Positions 40,291 through 48,850 of a stretch of 64,000 nucleotides of DNA are shown piece after piece. The first letter of the stretch is position 1. Each line of letters opens with the position of its first letter. The stretch is from contig NZ_CP043641.1 of NCBI RefSeq assembly GCF_014217625.1, positions 1,612,001-1,676,000 on the forward strand, given 5' to 3'. Under the pieces are notes generated by a model. It was not told the DNA's origin, ran no database searches, and saw only the letters and a program-made list of their open reading frames with translations. Source of the DNA: Leifsonia shinshuensis. GTDB lineage: Bacteria; Actinomycetota; Actinomycetes; Actinomycetales; Microbacteriaceae. Position numbers and translations under genes: made by a program.

Positions 40291-41733
40291 CTATTCGGCG
40301 CGGATGAGCGCCAGCGCCTCGTCGCGGATGCGCGTCATCGTGGCGGCGTCGGCGCCCTCCACGTTGAGGCGCAGCAGCGGCTCCGTGTTGGACGGGCGCA
40401 CCGAGAACCACCAGAACGGCTCGGTCTCATCGGTCAGGCCCGTGATGGTGAGGCCGTCCAGCTCGTCGAACTCGGCGCGGCCGGTGAAGGCCTCCACCAC
40501 CCGCGCGTAGGCGGCGGGGACGTCCTCCACCGTGGAGTTGATCTCTCCGGACTGCGAGTAGGGCGTGTACACCGCCGCCAGCTCGGACAGCGGGCGCTCC
40601 TGCATGCCGAACTCCGCCAGCATGTGCATCGCGGCCAGCATCCCGTTGTCGGCGCTCCAGAAGTCGCGGAAGTAGTAGTGCGCCGAGTGCTCGCCGCCGA
40701 AGACGGCGCCGGTCTCGCGCATGGCCGCCTTGATCAGCGAGTGGCCGACGCGGGTGCGGTACGGCATCGCGCCCGCCGCCTCGATCGTCTCCGGGACGAT
40801 GTTGGACGTGATCAGGTTGTGGATGACCGTGATCGGGGCGTCCGGGTCCTCGGCGCGGGCCCGGTCGATCTCACGGAGGGCGACGATCGCGGCGACCGCG
40901 GACGGCGACACCGCGCCGCCGGTCTCGTCCACGACGAAGCAGCGGTCCGCGTCGCCGTCGAAGGCGAGGCCGAGGTCCGCGCCGTGCTCGACGACCGCGG
41001 CCTGGAGGTCGACCAGGTTGGCCGGCTCCAGCGGGTTCGCCTCGTGGTTCGGGAAGGTGCCGTCCAGCTCGAAGTAGAGCGGGACGATCTCGATGGGCAG
41101 CGCGGGCAGCCCAGCGGCCTCGCCCAGCACGGCGGGGACGGTCAGCCCGCCCATGCCGTTGCCGGCGTCCACGACGATCCTGATCGGGCGGATGTCGCTG
41201 AGGTCGACCAGGCCGCGCAAGTAGGCGGCGTAGTCGGCCAGGACATCCTGCTCGCGATACGAGCCGGGCTCGGCGACGGGCTCCAGCCCCTCGGCGAGGT
41301 AGACGGCGGCCCGGTCGCGGATGGCGGCGAGTCCGGTGTCGAAGCTGAGGCCCTGCGCGCCGGCGCGGGAGAGCTTGATGCCGTTGTACGTGGCGGGGTT
41401 GTGACTCGCGGTGAACATCGCGGCGGGCGCCTGCAACGCTCCGGAGGCGAAGTAGGACTCGTCGGTCGAGCACAGGCCGATCGACACGACGTCCGCGCCG
41501 CGGGCCTGCGCGCCGCGGGCGAACGCGGCGGCGAACTCCGGCGACGAGTCGCGCATGTCGTGGCCGACCACGACGTCCGAGCCCGCCGCGCCGATCTCGT
41601 CCACGAAGGCGGCCGCGATCGCGGTGACGATCTCGGGGGTCAGGCCGCTGCCGACCAGACCGCGGACATCGTAGGTCTTGATGACCCCGGAGAGGGCGTC
41701 ACGGTAGTCGTCGATCGAGTCAGCTGTGTGCAC
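40291..41733 (-). CDS. manB: Phosphomannomutase/phosphoglucomutase (ManB/PmmA type)
   Basis: A 480-residue alpha-D-phosphohexomutase. The phosphoserine loop [11 protein letters not shown] has the catalytic Ser110. The metal loop is [13 protein letters not shown]. The sugar-binding loop contains [10 protein letters not shown], and the phosphate loop is [12 protein letters not shown]. It makes mannose 1-phosphate for GDP-mannose and surface glycans. The start is GTG, six bases after TAGGGT (41745-41740), whose TAG is also the stop of DUF3499. The order DUF3499-manB matches Rv3258c-Rv3257c. Confidence 0.95.
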   Translation of the reverse strand: MHTADSIDDYRDALSGVIKTYDVRGLVGSGLTPEIVTAIAAAFVDEIGAAGSDVVVGHDMRDSSPEFAAAFARGAQARGADVVSIGLCSTDESYFASGALQAPAAMFTASHNPATYNGIKLSRAGAQGLSFDTGLAAIRDRAAVYLAEGLEPVAEPGSYREQDVLADYAAYLRGLVDLSDIRPIRIVVDAGNGMGGLTVPAVLGEAAGLPALPIEIVPLYFELDGTFPNHEANPLEPANLVDLQAAVVEHGADLGLAFDGDADRCFVVDETGGAVSPSAVAAIVALREIDRARAEDPDAPITVIHNLITSNIVPETIEAAGAMPYRTRVGHSLIKAAMRETGAVFGGEHSAHYYFRDFWSADNGMLAAMHMLAEFGMQERPLSELAAVYTPYSQSGEINSTVEDVPAAYARVVEAFTGRAEFDELDGLTITGLTDETEPFWWFSVRPSNTEPLLRLNVEGADAATMTRIRDEALALIRAE

Positions 41734-41742
41734 CCGGTCACC

Positions 41743-41955
41743 CTACTTGATCTCGCCGAAGACCTCGTGGCGGACGATCTGCCAGCCCTGCGGCGCCGAC
41801 AGGCGCTCGGCGTGGATGGCGCAGAGGTCGTAGGAGTGCGGCTCGTGGTGGAGGCTGAGCGGGCCGAGCACCGCCATCGAGTCCGCGTAGACGTACGTCA
41901 ACGTCGACACGGCGTCGCGCGGACACGCGACACGGGAACACGGGCGGCTCAACAT
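41743..41955 (-). CDS. DUF3499 family small protein (Rv3258c-like)
   Basis: A 70-residue protein with two Cys pairs or ligand sets: CSRVACP near the N-terminus and YDLCAIHAERL, suggesting a zinc-binding fold. Family DUF3499 is restricted to Actinobacteria and has no known role. TAGTCT (41968-41963) ends seven bases before the ATG, and no Shine-Dalgarno is seen. It is divergent from the zincin-like gene and runs into manB with a nine-base gap. Confidence 0.85.
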   Translation of the reverse strand: MLSRPCSRVACPRDAVSTLTYVYADSMAVLGPLSLHHEPHSYDLCAIHAERLSAPQGWQIVRHEVFGEIK

Positions 41956-41997
41956 CGGGCTCAGACTACCGGAGCCCCGCCGACGTAGGATTGCGAC

Positions 41998-42441
41998 ATG
42001 CCCCGCAACCGCCGCACCAGCAGCAACCCTCCGGCGACCAGCCGGTGGCGCAGCCGTCACGGGCGCGGAGCGCGCGGACCGGTGACCGGGCCGCATCTGC
42101 CGATGCTGCAGAACCGCATCGACTTCTTCGACATGACCGTGGCCTCCACCGCCGACTACCTCAAGGGCGTCTGGCCGGACGAGCTGGCGGACGTGCACTT
42201 CGAGGTCGCGGCCACGCCGGTCGGCAACACCGGCAGCGACGGCGTCGACCGCTGGTACGTCGACCACGCGCGCCGGCGCATCGTGCTGTACCGCGTGCCC
42301 ATCCAGCGCCTGACGAAGCTGCACCGCGACGACGACCTGCACCGCCGGATGTACATCGAGGGCTGCGTGTTCCGCGCTGTCGCCGAGCTGCTCGGCAAAG
42401 ACCCGTGGGATCTGGCGCCCGACCGCTTCCGGCACTTCTGA
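41998..42441 (+). CDS. Zincin-fold (Rv3259-like) protein lacking HExxH
   Basis: A 147-residue protein. The N-terminus is very basic. The rest (TVASTADYLKGVWPDELADVHFEVAATP ... RRIVLYRVPIQRLTKLHRDDDLHRRMYIEGCVFRAVAELLGKDP) matches the actinobacterial metallopeptidase family beside whiB2. The helix that carries HExxH in true members reads YIEGCVFRAVAELLG, so catalytic ligands are missing and peptidase activity is unlikely. TAGGAT (41986-41991) ends six bases before the ATG, suggesting a leaderless message. Confidence 0.82.
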   Translation: MPRNRRTSSNPPATSRWRSRHGRGARGPVTGPHLPMLQNRIDFFDMTVASTADYLKGVWPDELADVHFEVAATPVGNTGSDGVDRWYVDHARRRIVLYRVPIQRLTKLHRDDDLHRRMYIEGCVFRAVAELLGKDPWDLAPDRFRHF

Positions 42442-42476
42442 GCCGCGGAGGAGCACCCGCGCGGAGGCGGCTCCCG

Positions 42477-43907
42477 TCAGTGCGGGTAGACCTCGATCGC
42501 CGACGCGAGCGGTCCGGCCGGTGAGACCGCGAACGCACTCGCCTGGCCGTCGGCCTGCAGGCTGACGGAGACCTCCAGGCCGTCCCCGCCGGTGATCGTG
42601 TAGCGTCCGGTCGGCACCGCCGCGTTCGCGCCGCCTTCCGCGGGCACGGTGAGCGCGATCGGCTTCCCGGACGCCGGCTGGATCTTCACCTTGGCGTCCT
42701 TGTCCCCGCCGTTGGCGAAGTGCAGGCGAGGGGCCGGCCCCGGCGGCACAGCGACGAGCTGGGAGTCCGTGATCGGCGGTGTGGACGCGAACCACGCGAA
42801 GTCGCGCGTCTTGGCGCCGATGGTCGACGTGCGGACCGCCGCGACCACGGGGACGCTCGATCGGACGGTGACGGTGAAGTACCCGTCCTTGAGGTGGTCG
42901 AGCGGGATCTCGGCGACGTTGCCCGCCTTGACGGTCTGCGCGAGAGAGTTGCCCGCTGCCGTGCCGGCCTCCCCCACGGCGCCGATCGTGATCTGCGCGT
43001 CCTGGGTCCCCGGCACGAAGATACGCACCGTCGGGAACTCCACGCTGACGCTCTCCGCGGACTGCGCGGCGGTGATGGCGGCGAGCGAGGCGATCGCGAC
43101 CCCGGGGATCGTCTGCACCCGCGACGGCGCTCCTGTCGCGCCGGCGAGCTCGACGCCGCGCGGGTCGATGCCCTGCTCGAAGCTCTGCTGCATGGTGGCC
43201 ACGACGGCGCCGCCGGTGGTGGTCACGTGGACCACCGGAGCGGTGGCGGAGGGCGCGAGGCCGGCCAGCGGGACGACCTTCTGCGCTCCGGCGGGGACGA
43301 CGATGCCGGTCGCGCCCGGAGCCGCCACCCGGCCGGTCTCGGTGTAGATGTCGAGGTTGACGGTCGCGTCGACGGAGGTCGGGTTGGACAGCAGCACGAG
43401 GCTGGTCTGGCCGAGCGTGGTCGCGCCCGCGACGAGCCAGCTGTCGGCGCTCGCCTCGGCGCAGGAGGCTGCGGCGAGTCCGGCGAGATCCGGGCTGGCG
43501 ACGCTCTGGACCTGGGCGCCCGCGAACAGCGGAGGACGGGTCGCGCCCTGGGGGGTTGCGGCTGTGAGCGCCAGCGGGGACTGGTCGGCCGAGTCGGTGG
43601 ACGCGTCCGGCTTGAGGTTCCTGGTCTGGGTGGCGGGGCCGTCGGTGCCGTAGACGGCGGTGGACTGCCCGAGGGCGCTGGGCTGCGAGGCCTGGCCTGC
43701 GTCGGCGGCGAGGGCGAGCACCGGCCCAGGGCACACCCGCTGCTGGTCGGCGGGGACCGGGTGGACGGTCTTCGAGGGCGCGTCGATCGCGAACCCGGAC
43801 AGCGGGAGCAGGGTCGCGCCCGCGATGACGACGGCGGCGATCCCGACGCCGACGAGGCCTCCGATCGCGCGGACGCCGCCCTGGGCGAGGGCACGGCGGT
43901 CAGCCAC
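42477..43907 (-). CDS. DUF5719 family exported protein
   Basis: A 476-residue protein. After the basic start, one hydrophobic segment (GLVGVGIAAVVIAGATLLPL, about 17-36) acts as a signal anchor. The rest is beta-rich and Ala/Val-rich, with repeated Ig-like strands (VNLDIYTETGRV; YFTVTVRSSVPVVAAVRTS). Family DUF5719 has no known function. GTG is preceded by GAGGAG and overlaps the end of the giant glycosyltransferase by eight bases, so the two are made together. Confidence 0.85.
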   Translation of the reverse strand: MADRRALAQGGVRAIGGLVGVGIAAVVIAGATLLPLSGFAIDAPSKTVHPVPADQQRVCPGPVLALAADAGQASQPSALGQSTAVYGTDGPATQTRNLKPDASTDSADQSPLALTAATPQGATRPPLFAGAQVQSVASPDLAGLAAASCAEASADSWLVAGATTLGQTSLVLLSNPTSVDATVNLDIYTETGRVAAPGATGIVVPAGAQKVVPLAGLAPSATAPVVHVTTTGGAVVATMQQSFEQGIDPRGVELAGATGAPSRVQTIPGVAIASLAAITAAQSAESVSVEFPTVRIFVPGTQDAQITIGAVGEAGTAAGNSLAQTVKAGNVAEIPLDHLKDGYFTVTVRSSVPVVAAVRTSTIGAKTRDFAWFASTPPITDSQLVAVPPGPAPRLHFANGGDKDAKVKIQPASGKPIALTVPAEGGANAAVPTGRYTITGGDGLEVSVSLQADGQASAFAVSPAGPLASAIEVYPH

Positions 43908-46900
43908 GGTCGCTCCTCTCGATGGACGGACGGGTGCGGATGATGGTCTCGTCGAGGCCGTCCTCCAGCGTGGTCGGGGCGTCGAACGAGACGGCGGCCT
44001 GGAGGGCGAAGTCGTGCGCGGTGGCGTTCCCGCCGGTGGCGGGATCCGGGAGGGCGGACTCTGGGAGTTCCGGCTCCGGCGGCGCGGGCTCCGCGAGAGC
44101 GGGCTCCGCGAGAGCGGGCTCCGCGAACGCGGACTCCGGGAGCGCGGGCTCCGGCGCGGCCAGGACCGCCGACTCCCGGTCGGGCTGCGGGCCTGTGGTC
44201 TCCTCCGGCTCGGGACGCGCCTCGCGCGCCTCGTCCTCGTCGGCGGACTCGACCAGGGCCTCGTCCTCCGGCTCGGCGTCCCACTCGTCGAGGCTCTCGC
44301 CTGCGACGGGGACGTCGCCGTCCGACGGCGGGTCCGGCTCGTCGTCCGGCTCGATGGCGGGAGGCTCGCCGCCGTGCTTGCGGGCGGGACGGCGGGAGTT
44401 CAGCTCGGAGACGCGGTCGGCGGACCGGGTGGTCGGGATGGCCAGCAGCAGTGTGAAGCCGATGATCAGCCCCTGGACGAGGAGCACGATCAGGCGCCAG
44501 ATCCCGCCCGCGTCCGGCGGGATCATCGCCGCGGGAGGCTCGACGGCGGTCCCGCGGTCGAAGGCCCAGAGCGAGCCGGTCGTGGTCTGGCCGACCGGCG
44601 CGAGCAGCGAGTTCGCGTCCATCGCGACGCTCGCGCGCGCCCGGGTGGCGTCGGCCGCCGTGGTGTCCGGCTTGGTCCCGACGTGCTCGTCCAGCGCCGT
44701 CGCCGGCGGAGTGAGCAGCACGAAGTCGATGCCGAGCCGCTTGAGCTCGCCGGAAGCGTCGAAGCCGCTGCGCGAGGCGAGGTTGCCCGCGAGCGTCGCG
44801 AGCTCCTGCTGGCCGGACGACAGCGAACGCTCGGTCGAGCTCAGCGTGGTCTGGACGTCGAGGGTCTGCCCGCTCCCGCGGATGACCTCCGCCTGGATGC
44901 CGCCGTCGGGCTGCGGCGTGATCCGCAGCGTGCCGGTGCGCGGCTGCGTCGCGGCCTTCGCCGTCACCACTGCCGGCATCGTCCGCCCGTCGCTCGCCGT
45001 CACGGCGGCCTGGCCGTCGTGCGTCGCCAGCGCGGACGGCACTGCCGCGATCGCGATGGTCACCATCGCGACCCAGGCCGGGGCGAGCGCGCCGCGGCGG
45101 AGCGCAGAAAGCGCGAGCACGGCGGCGCCGATGAGGCCGAGCCAGTACAGGCTGACCGCGCTGCCCGGCCAGATCGGGACGACCGCCGACCCGGAGACCG
45201 CGATCTGGACATGCAGCGCGGTGACCGCGGTGAGGAAGCCGGCGAGGGCCACCAGCAGCGCCACGACCGCGCGGACCGTGCCGCGCAGGAACAGCGCGAG
45301 GATCGCGAGGATGCCGAGCGGCGCCAGCAGGATCGGCACGATGATGGTGCTGGGCAGCGCGCTGAGCCCGAACGCCTGGGCGAGGGCGTGCCAGCCGCCG
45401 AGGGCGCCGTCCGGGAAGCCGAGCGCGAGCTGCCAGGCGGGCGTCCGGCGCGCGTCGAGCGTAACGCCGGGGTCGGCGAAGATCGACAGCCACGCCCCGC
45501 GGGAGGCCTGCTGCCAGACCAGCGGCGCGAACAGGACGATGGCGGGCAGTGGGATGAAGACGATGCGCGCTGCGCGGCGGCCGGCGAACACGATGGCCGC
45601 GATCCAGGCGATCACGAGAGCCGGGATCAGCACAGGCGCGCAGGCGACCGTCGCCGCCGCGATCAGCGCCGTCGTGGCGCTGGCCGTCCAGGACCGGCGC
45701 GCGGCGAGGCCGGCGAAGAACAGCCACGGCAGGAGGATGTGCGCGAGCACGGCGCCCGGCCGGCCGCCCTGCAGCGCGACGAAGAGCGTCGGCGCCAGCG
45801 CGTAGACCACGGCGGCGAAGGCGCGCAGCGTCGGCCGCACGGTCAGCCGCGCTGCCGCGAGCCAGGCGCCGAGGGCCGCGAGCGGCAGGGCGAGCAGCCA
45901 GAGCGCCACGAGCGAGACGCTGGGCTGCCAGAACGTCAGCGTGCCGAGCACGGCGAGCACCGCGGAGAACGGGTCGGCTGCGCCAGTGAAGCCGAGGTTG
46001 ATGTCGCGCCAGCCGTAGCCGAGGTTCGACCAGAGCTCGCCGACCGAGCTGTTCAGCGGCAGCATCCCACCGCCGGTGATCGCACCGGAACCGGCGAGCG
46101 GGTAGAAGAGCAGGACGCCGACGGCGAGCATCGCGAGGACGGTCCAGCCGCCTCCTGTGCCCCAGAAGTCGAGCTCCTGGCGCTCGCCCTGCTGGCGCAC
46201 CATGGCCGCCTCGCGCTTGAGCGCCCGGCCGCGGCGCACCTCAGCGAACGGCAGCCGCAGCGGGGCGATGGCCGCCCAGCCGACGGTGCGCGCCCGGGAG
46301 AGCCGGCGGCGTGCGCTGCCGACGGCCATGCCGGAGAACGCGACCCGGAAGGCCGCGCCCAGCTCGCCGCCGACCGACCCCGGCTCCTTGCGGAGCAGGC
46401 GCAGGATCGACCGCAGGATCGCCAGCGGCACGAGCGTCAGCCAGTGCGGCACGAGCGCCCAGCCCGGCGCGTAGACCATCCGCCGGTGGAGCTGCGCCCT
46501 GCGCCGCTCCCCCGCGAGCTTCCGGCGCACCGACCACTTGCGCGAGAGGTTCGGTCCGGCGACCCCGTCGCCGCCGACGGCCACGCGGGCCTGGGCGACG
46601 AGCGTCACGCGGTACCCGGCCAGGCGCGCCCTGGTGCAGAAGTCGAGACCGTCGTCGATGGTGGGCAGGGCCGGGTCGAAGCCGTCCAGGGCGTCCCAGA
46701 CCGGCTGGCGCACGAGCATCCCCGCCGAGGAGACGGCGAGCACGTCGCTCAGGCCGTCGTGCTGGGCCTGGTCGAGCTCGTTCTCGACCAGCGGGAGGGA
46801 GGCGCCGAACGGCGTCATCGACTCGCCGAACTCGCGGATGAACGCGGCGTCCTCGGCGTCGACCAGCTTGGGGCCGACCACGGCGACCGACGGGGAGACC

Positions 46901-47229
46901 TCGAGCGCGCCGAGCAGCGCCGCCAGGGTCTCCGGCTCCGGAGCGGTGTCGTGTGCGAGCAGCCAGAGCAGTTCGTCGGAGGAGCTCGTCGGCGGGAGCA
47001 CGCGCACAGCGGTCGCGATGGCCGTGCCGAAGGGCAGCTTCTCCGGGCTCCGGAGCAGCTGGGTGGGCTTGGCGTCGGCGAGGAGGCGGGCGGCGTCGTC
47101 CGTGCTCGCGCAGTCGACGGCGATCACGGCGTCCGGCTGTCGGGTCTGTGCCGCGAGGGCGTCGAGAGTGCGCTGCAGGCTGGGGCCGCCGCTCGGGGCG
47201 ACGACGATGGCGGTGACTCTCGGATACAT
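43900..47229 (-). CDS. Very large membrane glycosyltransferase (family 2)
   Basis: A 1109-residue protein. Residues 1-250 form a family 2 glycosyltransferase (VTAIVVAPSGGPSLQRTLDALAAQ; VDCASTDD; LLAHDTAPEPETL). The middle 700 residues hold about twelve hydrophobic segments. The C-terminal 170 residues are acidic, with tandem EPALAEP units. The sugar donor is unknown. With DUF5719 immediately downstream it probably builds or exports an envelope polymer. ATG has no strong Shine-Dalgarno. Homologues in this slot beside whiB2 occur in related genera, from memory. Confidence 0.88.
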   Translation of the reverse strand: MYPRVTAIVVAPSGGPSLQRTLDALAAQTRQPDAVIAVDCASTDDAARLLADAKPTQLLRSPEKLPFGTAIATAVRVLPPTSSSDELLWLLAHDTAPEPETLAALLGALEVSPSVAVVGPKLVDAEDAAFIREFGESMTPFGASLPLVENELDQAQHDGLSDVLAVSSAGMLVRQPVWDALDGFDPALPTIDDGLDFCTRARLAGYRVTLVAQARVAVGGDGVAGPNLSRKWSVRRKLAGERRRAQLHRRMVYAPGWALVPHWLTLVPLAILRSILRLLRKEPGSVGGELGAAFRVAFSGMAVGSARRRLSRARTVGWAAIAPLRLPFAEVRRGRALKREAAMVRQQGERQELDFWGTGGGWTVLAMLAVGVLLFYPLAGSGAITGGGMLPLNSSVGELWSNLGYGWRDINLGFTGAADPFSAVLAVLGTLTFWQPSVSLVALWLLALPLAALGAWLAAARLTVRPTLRAFAAVVYALAPTLFVALQGGRPGAVLAHILLPWLFFAGLAARRSWTASATTALIAAATVACAPVLIPALVIAWIAAIVFAGRRAARIVFIPLPAIVLFAPLVWQQASRGAWLSIFADPGVTLDARRTPAWQLALGFPDGALGGWHALAQAFGLSALPSTIIVPILLAPLGILAILALFLRGTVRAVVALLVALAGFLTAVTALHVQIAVSGSAVVPIWPGSAVSLYWLGLIGAAVLALSALRRGALAPAWVAMVTIAIAAVPSALATHDGQAAVTASDGRTMPAVVTAKAATQPRTGTLRITPQPDGGIQAEVIRGSGQTLDVQTTLSSTERSLSSGQQELATLAGNLASRSGFDASGELKRLGIDFVLLTPPATALDEHVGTKPDTTAADATRARASVAMDANSLLAPVGQTTTGSLWAFDRGTAVEPPAAMIPPDAGGIWRLIVLLVQGLIIGFTLLLAIPTTRSADRVSELNSRRPARKHGGEPPAIEPDDEPDPPSDGDVPVAGESLDEWDAEPEDEALVESADEDEAREARPEPEETTGPQPDRESAVLAAPEPALPESAFAEPALAEPALAEPAPPEPELPESALPDPATGGNATAHDFALQAAVSFDAPTTLEDGLDETIIRTRPSIERSDRG
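44075..44150 (-). repeat. Coding 18-base tandem repeat for EPALAE
   Basis: Units reading on the plus strand as GGGCTCCGCGAGAGC, with variants, repeat at an 18-base period near the 3' end of the large glycosyltransferase gene. They encode (S/A)-(F/L)-A-E-P-A style hexapeptides in its acidic cytoplasmic tail. Slippage could change copy number. Confidence 0.75.
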
Positions 47230-47299
47230 CGGGAGTCAGCCTAAGTTGGGGCTGCGCCGATCCCGGTAGTGCGTCGGGCGCGGCGCGTATTCGACCCGG

Positions 47300-47620
47300 T
47301 CAGCCCGCGCGCTTGCGGAGCTTGCGGCGCTCGCGCTCCGAGAGCCCGCCCCAGATCCCGAACCGCTCGTCGTTGGCGAGCGCGTATTCGAGGCACTGGG
47401 ACCGGACTTCGCACGAGGTGCAGATCCGCTTGGCATCGCGAGTGGAGCCGCCCTTCTCGGGGAAGAACGCCTCCGGATCCGTCTGTGCGCACAGGGCGTC
47501 GGACTGCCAGGCGAGAGGGTTGTCGTCGTCGACACCCGCCCGGACTCCCGGAACCCCGAGTCGCACCGGATCGATGAACCAGTCGTCGGGTACCCCAGAA
47601 CGATATTCAGGAATTGCCAT
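47300..47620 (-). CDS. whiB2: WhiB2/WhmD-type iron-sulfur transcription factor
   Basis: A 106-residue protein. The four cluster cysteines are Cys44, Cys67, Cys70 and Cys76, in CAQTDPEAFFPEKGGSTRDAKRIC, CTSC and QCLEYA. FGIWGGLSERERRKLRKRAG follows as turn and basic tail. The N-terminal extension and EKGGSTRDAK mark the WhiB2/WhmD subtype, which controls septation in mycobacteria and streptomycetes. GGGGAG lies eight bases before the ATG. A GTG at 47653 is in frame but lies inside the leader. Position near manB, DUF3499 and Rv3259-like genes matches Rv3257c-Rv3260c. Confidence 0.93.
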   Translation of the reverse strand: MAIPEYRSGVPDDWFIDPVRLGVPGVRAGVDDDNPLAWQSDALCAQTDPEAFFPEKGGSTRDAKRICTSCEVRSQCLEYALANDERFGIWGGLSERERRKLRKRAG

Positions 47621-47671
47621 ATCGGTCTCCCCACCCTTAACTGCCGTCGACACGCTTGTCGTGTCGCAATA

Positions 47672-47700
47672 ATTACACCGTTGTCATTCGCTTCCGTCAA
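47672..47700 (-). promoter_or_regulatory. whiB2 promoter
   Basis: On the minus strand TTGACG (47700-47695) and TGTAAT (47677-47672) are separated by 17 bases. This is close to a primary-sigma consensus and unusually AT-rich for the window. It would give a leader of about 45 bases before the whiB2 ATG. Confidence 0.75.
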
Positions 47701-47805
47701 GTCGCGAATCGTAAAGCCTTAACGCCTGGTCGAGACTTCACGACGCGCCGGGGCTCGACAACAATCGCGACACGCCCGACCTGTCTACCCCCATCGGTCG
47801 AGCGG

Positions 47806-48768
47806 TCAGGACGCCGCCTGCCGTGCTTCCCAGGCGCTGCCTACCATTTCCTCGAGGGAGTGGCGCATCTTCCAGTCGAGATCGCGCGCGGCGAGCTCTC
47901 CTGAGGCAACGATGCGGGCTGGGTCCCCCGGACGTCGAGGCCCCACTTCTGGGGTGAAGGCGATTCCGGTCACGCGGGCCACCGTGGACATGATCTCGCC
48001 GACGCTGACACCGTCGCCGCTGCCCAGGTTGTAGACAGCCTGGATCGGCTCGCCCGCGTCGAGGCGCTTGGCCGCGGCGACGTGCGAGATCGCGAGATCG
48101 GCGACATGGATGTAGTCGCGCACGCAGGTGCCGTCGGGCGTCGGGTAGTCGTCGCCGTTGACCCGCGGGGTGCGGCCGGCGACGAGCGCGTCGAAGACCA
48201 GCGGGAAGAGGTTGTGCGGGCTGGTGTCGCGCAACGCGGGGTCGCCGGAGCCGACGACGTTGAAGTAGCGCAGCGAGGTGTGGCGCAGGCTCGCGGCGAC
48301 GCCCTGGTCGCGCAGCAGCCACTCCCCGATCAGCTTGGACTCGCCGTACGGCGACTCGGGGTTCTTCGCGGTCGCCTCGGTGACGATGTCCACATCCGGC
48401 GTGCCGTAGACCGCGGCGGACGAGGAGAAGACGATCGCGTCGACCCCCGCCTCCTGCATCGCGGCGAGCAGCACGGCGGTGGCGGTGACGTTCTGCTCGT
48501 AGGTGTGCAGCGGCCGCTGCACCGAGACGCCGGCGTACTTGAAGCCGGCGACGTGCACGACGCCGCTGATGGTGTTCTCTCGGAAGATCCGCTCCAGGAG
48601 CGCCCCGTCGAGGATGGTGCCGCGGTAGAAGGGAACGTCGGCCGGGACGAACTCCTCATGCCCGCTGGAGAGATCGTCGACCACGACGACGTCGATGCCC
48701 TCCGCACGGAACGCCTGCACCACATGGGAGCCGATGTAGCCGGCCCCTCCAGTCACCAACCACGCCAC
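47806..48768 (-). CDS. galE: UDP-glucose 4-epimerase (first copy)
   Basis: A 320-residue short-chain dehydrogenase. VTGGAGYIGSHVV is the NAD-binding GxxGxxG. SAAVYGTPD supplies the catalytic Ser region, and PYGESKLIGEWLL the Tyr-x3-Lys pair. LRYFNVVGSGDP and VRDYIHVADLAI are GalE strings. It interconverts UDP-glucose and UDP-galactose. GTG is preceded by AGGAGG at good distance. A second paralogue is at 57154-58134, about 9 kb away in the polysaccharide set. Confidence 0.93.
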   Translation of the reverse strand: MAWLVTGGAGYIGSHVVQAFRAEGIDVVVVDDLSSGHEEFVPADVPFYRGTILDGALLERIFRENTISGVVHVAGFKYAGVSVQRPLHTYEQNVTATAVLLAAMQEAGVDAIVFSSSAAVYGTPDVDIVTEATAKNPESPYGESKLIGEWLLRDQGVAASLRHTSLRYFNVVGSGDPALRDTSPHNLFPLVFDALVAGRTPRVNGDDYPTPDGTCVRDYIHVADLAISHVAAAKRLDAGEPIQAVYNLGSGDGVSVGEIMSTVARVTGIAFTPEVGPRRPGDPARIVASGELAARDLDWKMRHSLEEMVGSAWEARQAAS

Positions 48769-48850
48769 GGGCGTCCTCCTGCTTCGAACGGAACGAGGGA
48801 TTCACTGCAACCCTAGCGTTCGGAGCGATCGGGGCCCTTCCGCGGGCCGG

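Noticed and set aside
42440..42473. Hairpin terminator between the Rv3259-like gene and DUF5719
   Set aside because: Only a seven-base stem (GAGCCGC/GCGGCTC) with a 20-base loop; too weak to list as a feature.
43660..47244. 1194-codon plus-strand frame over the large glycosyltransferase
   Set aside because: Shadow frame of Arg/Gly/Asp type with no motifs; the minus-strand protein has clear transferase and membrane sequence.
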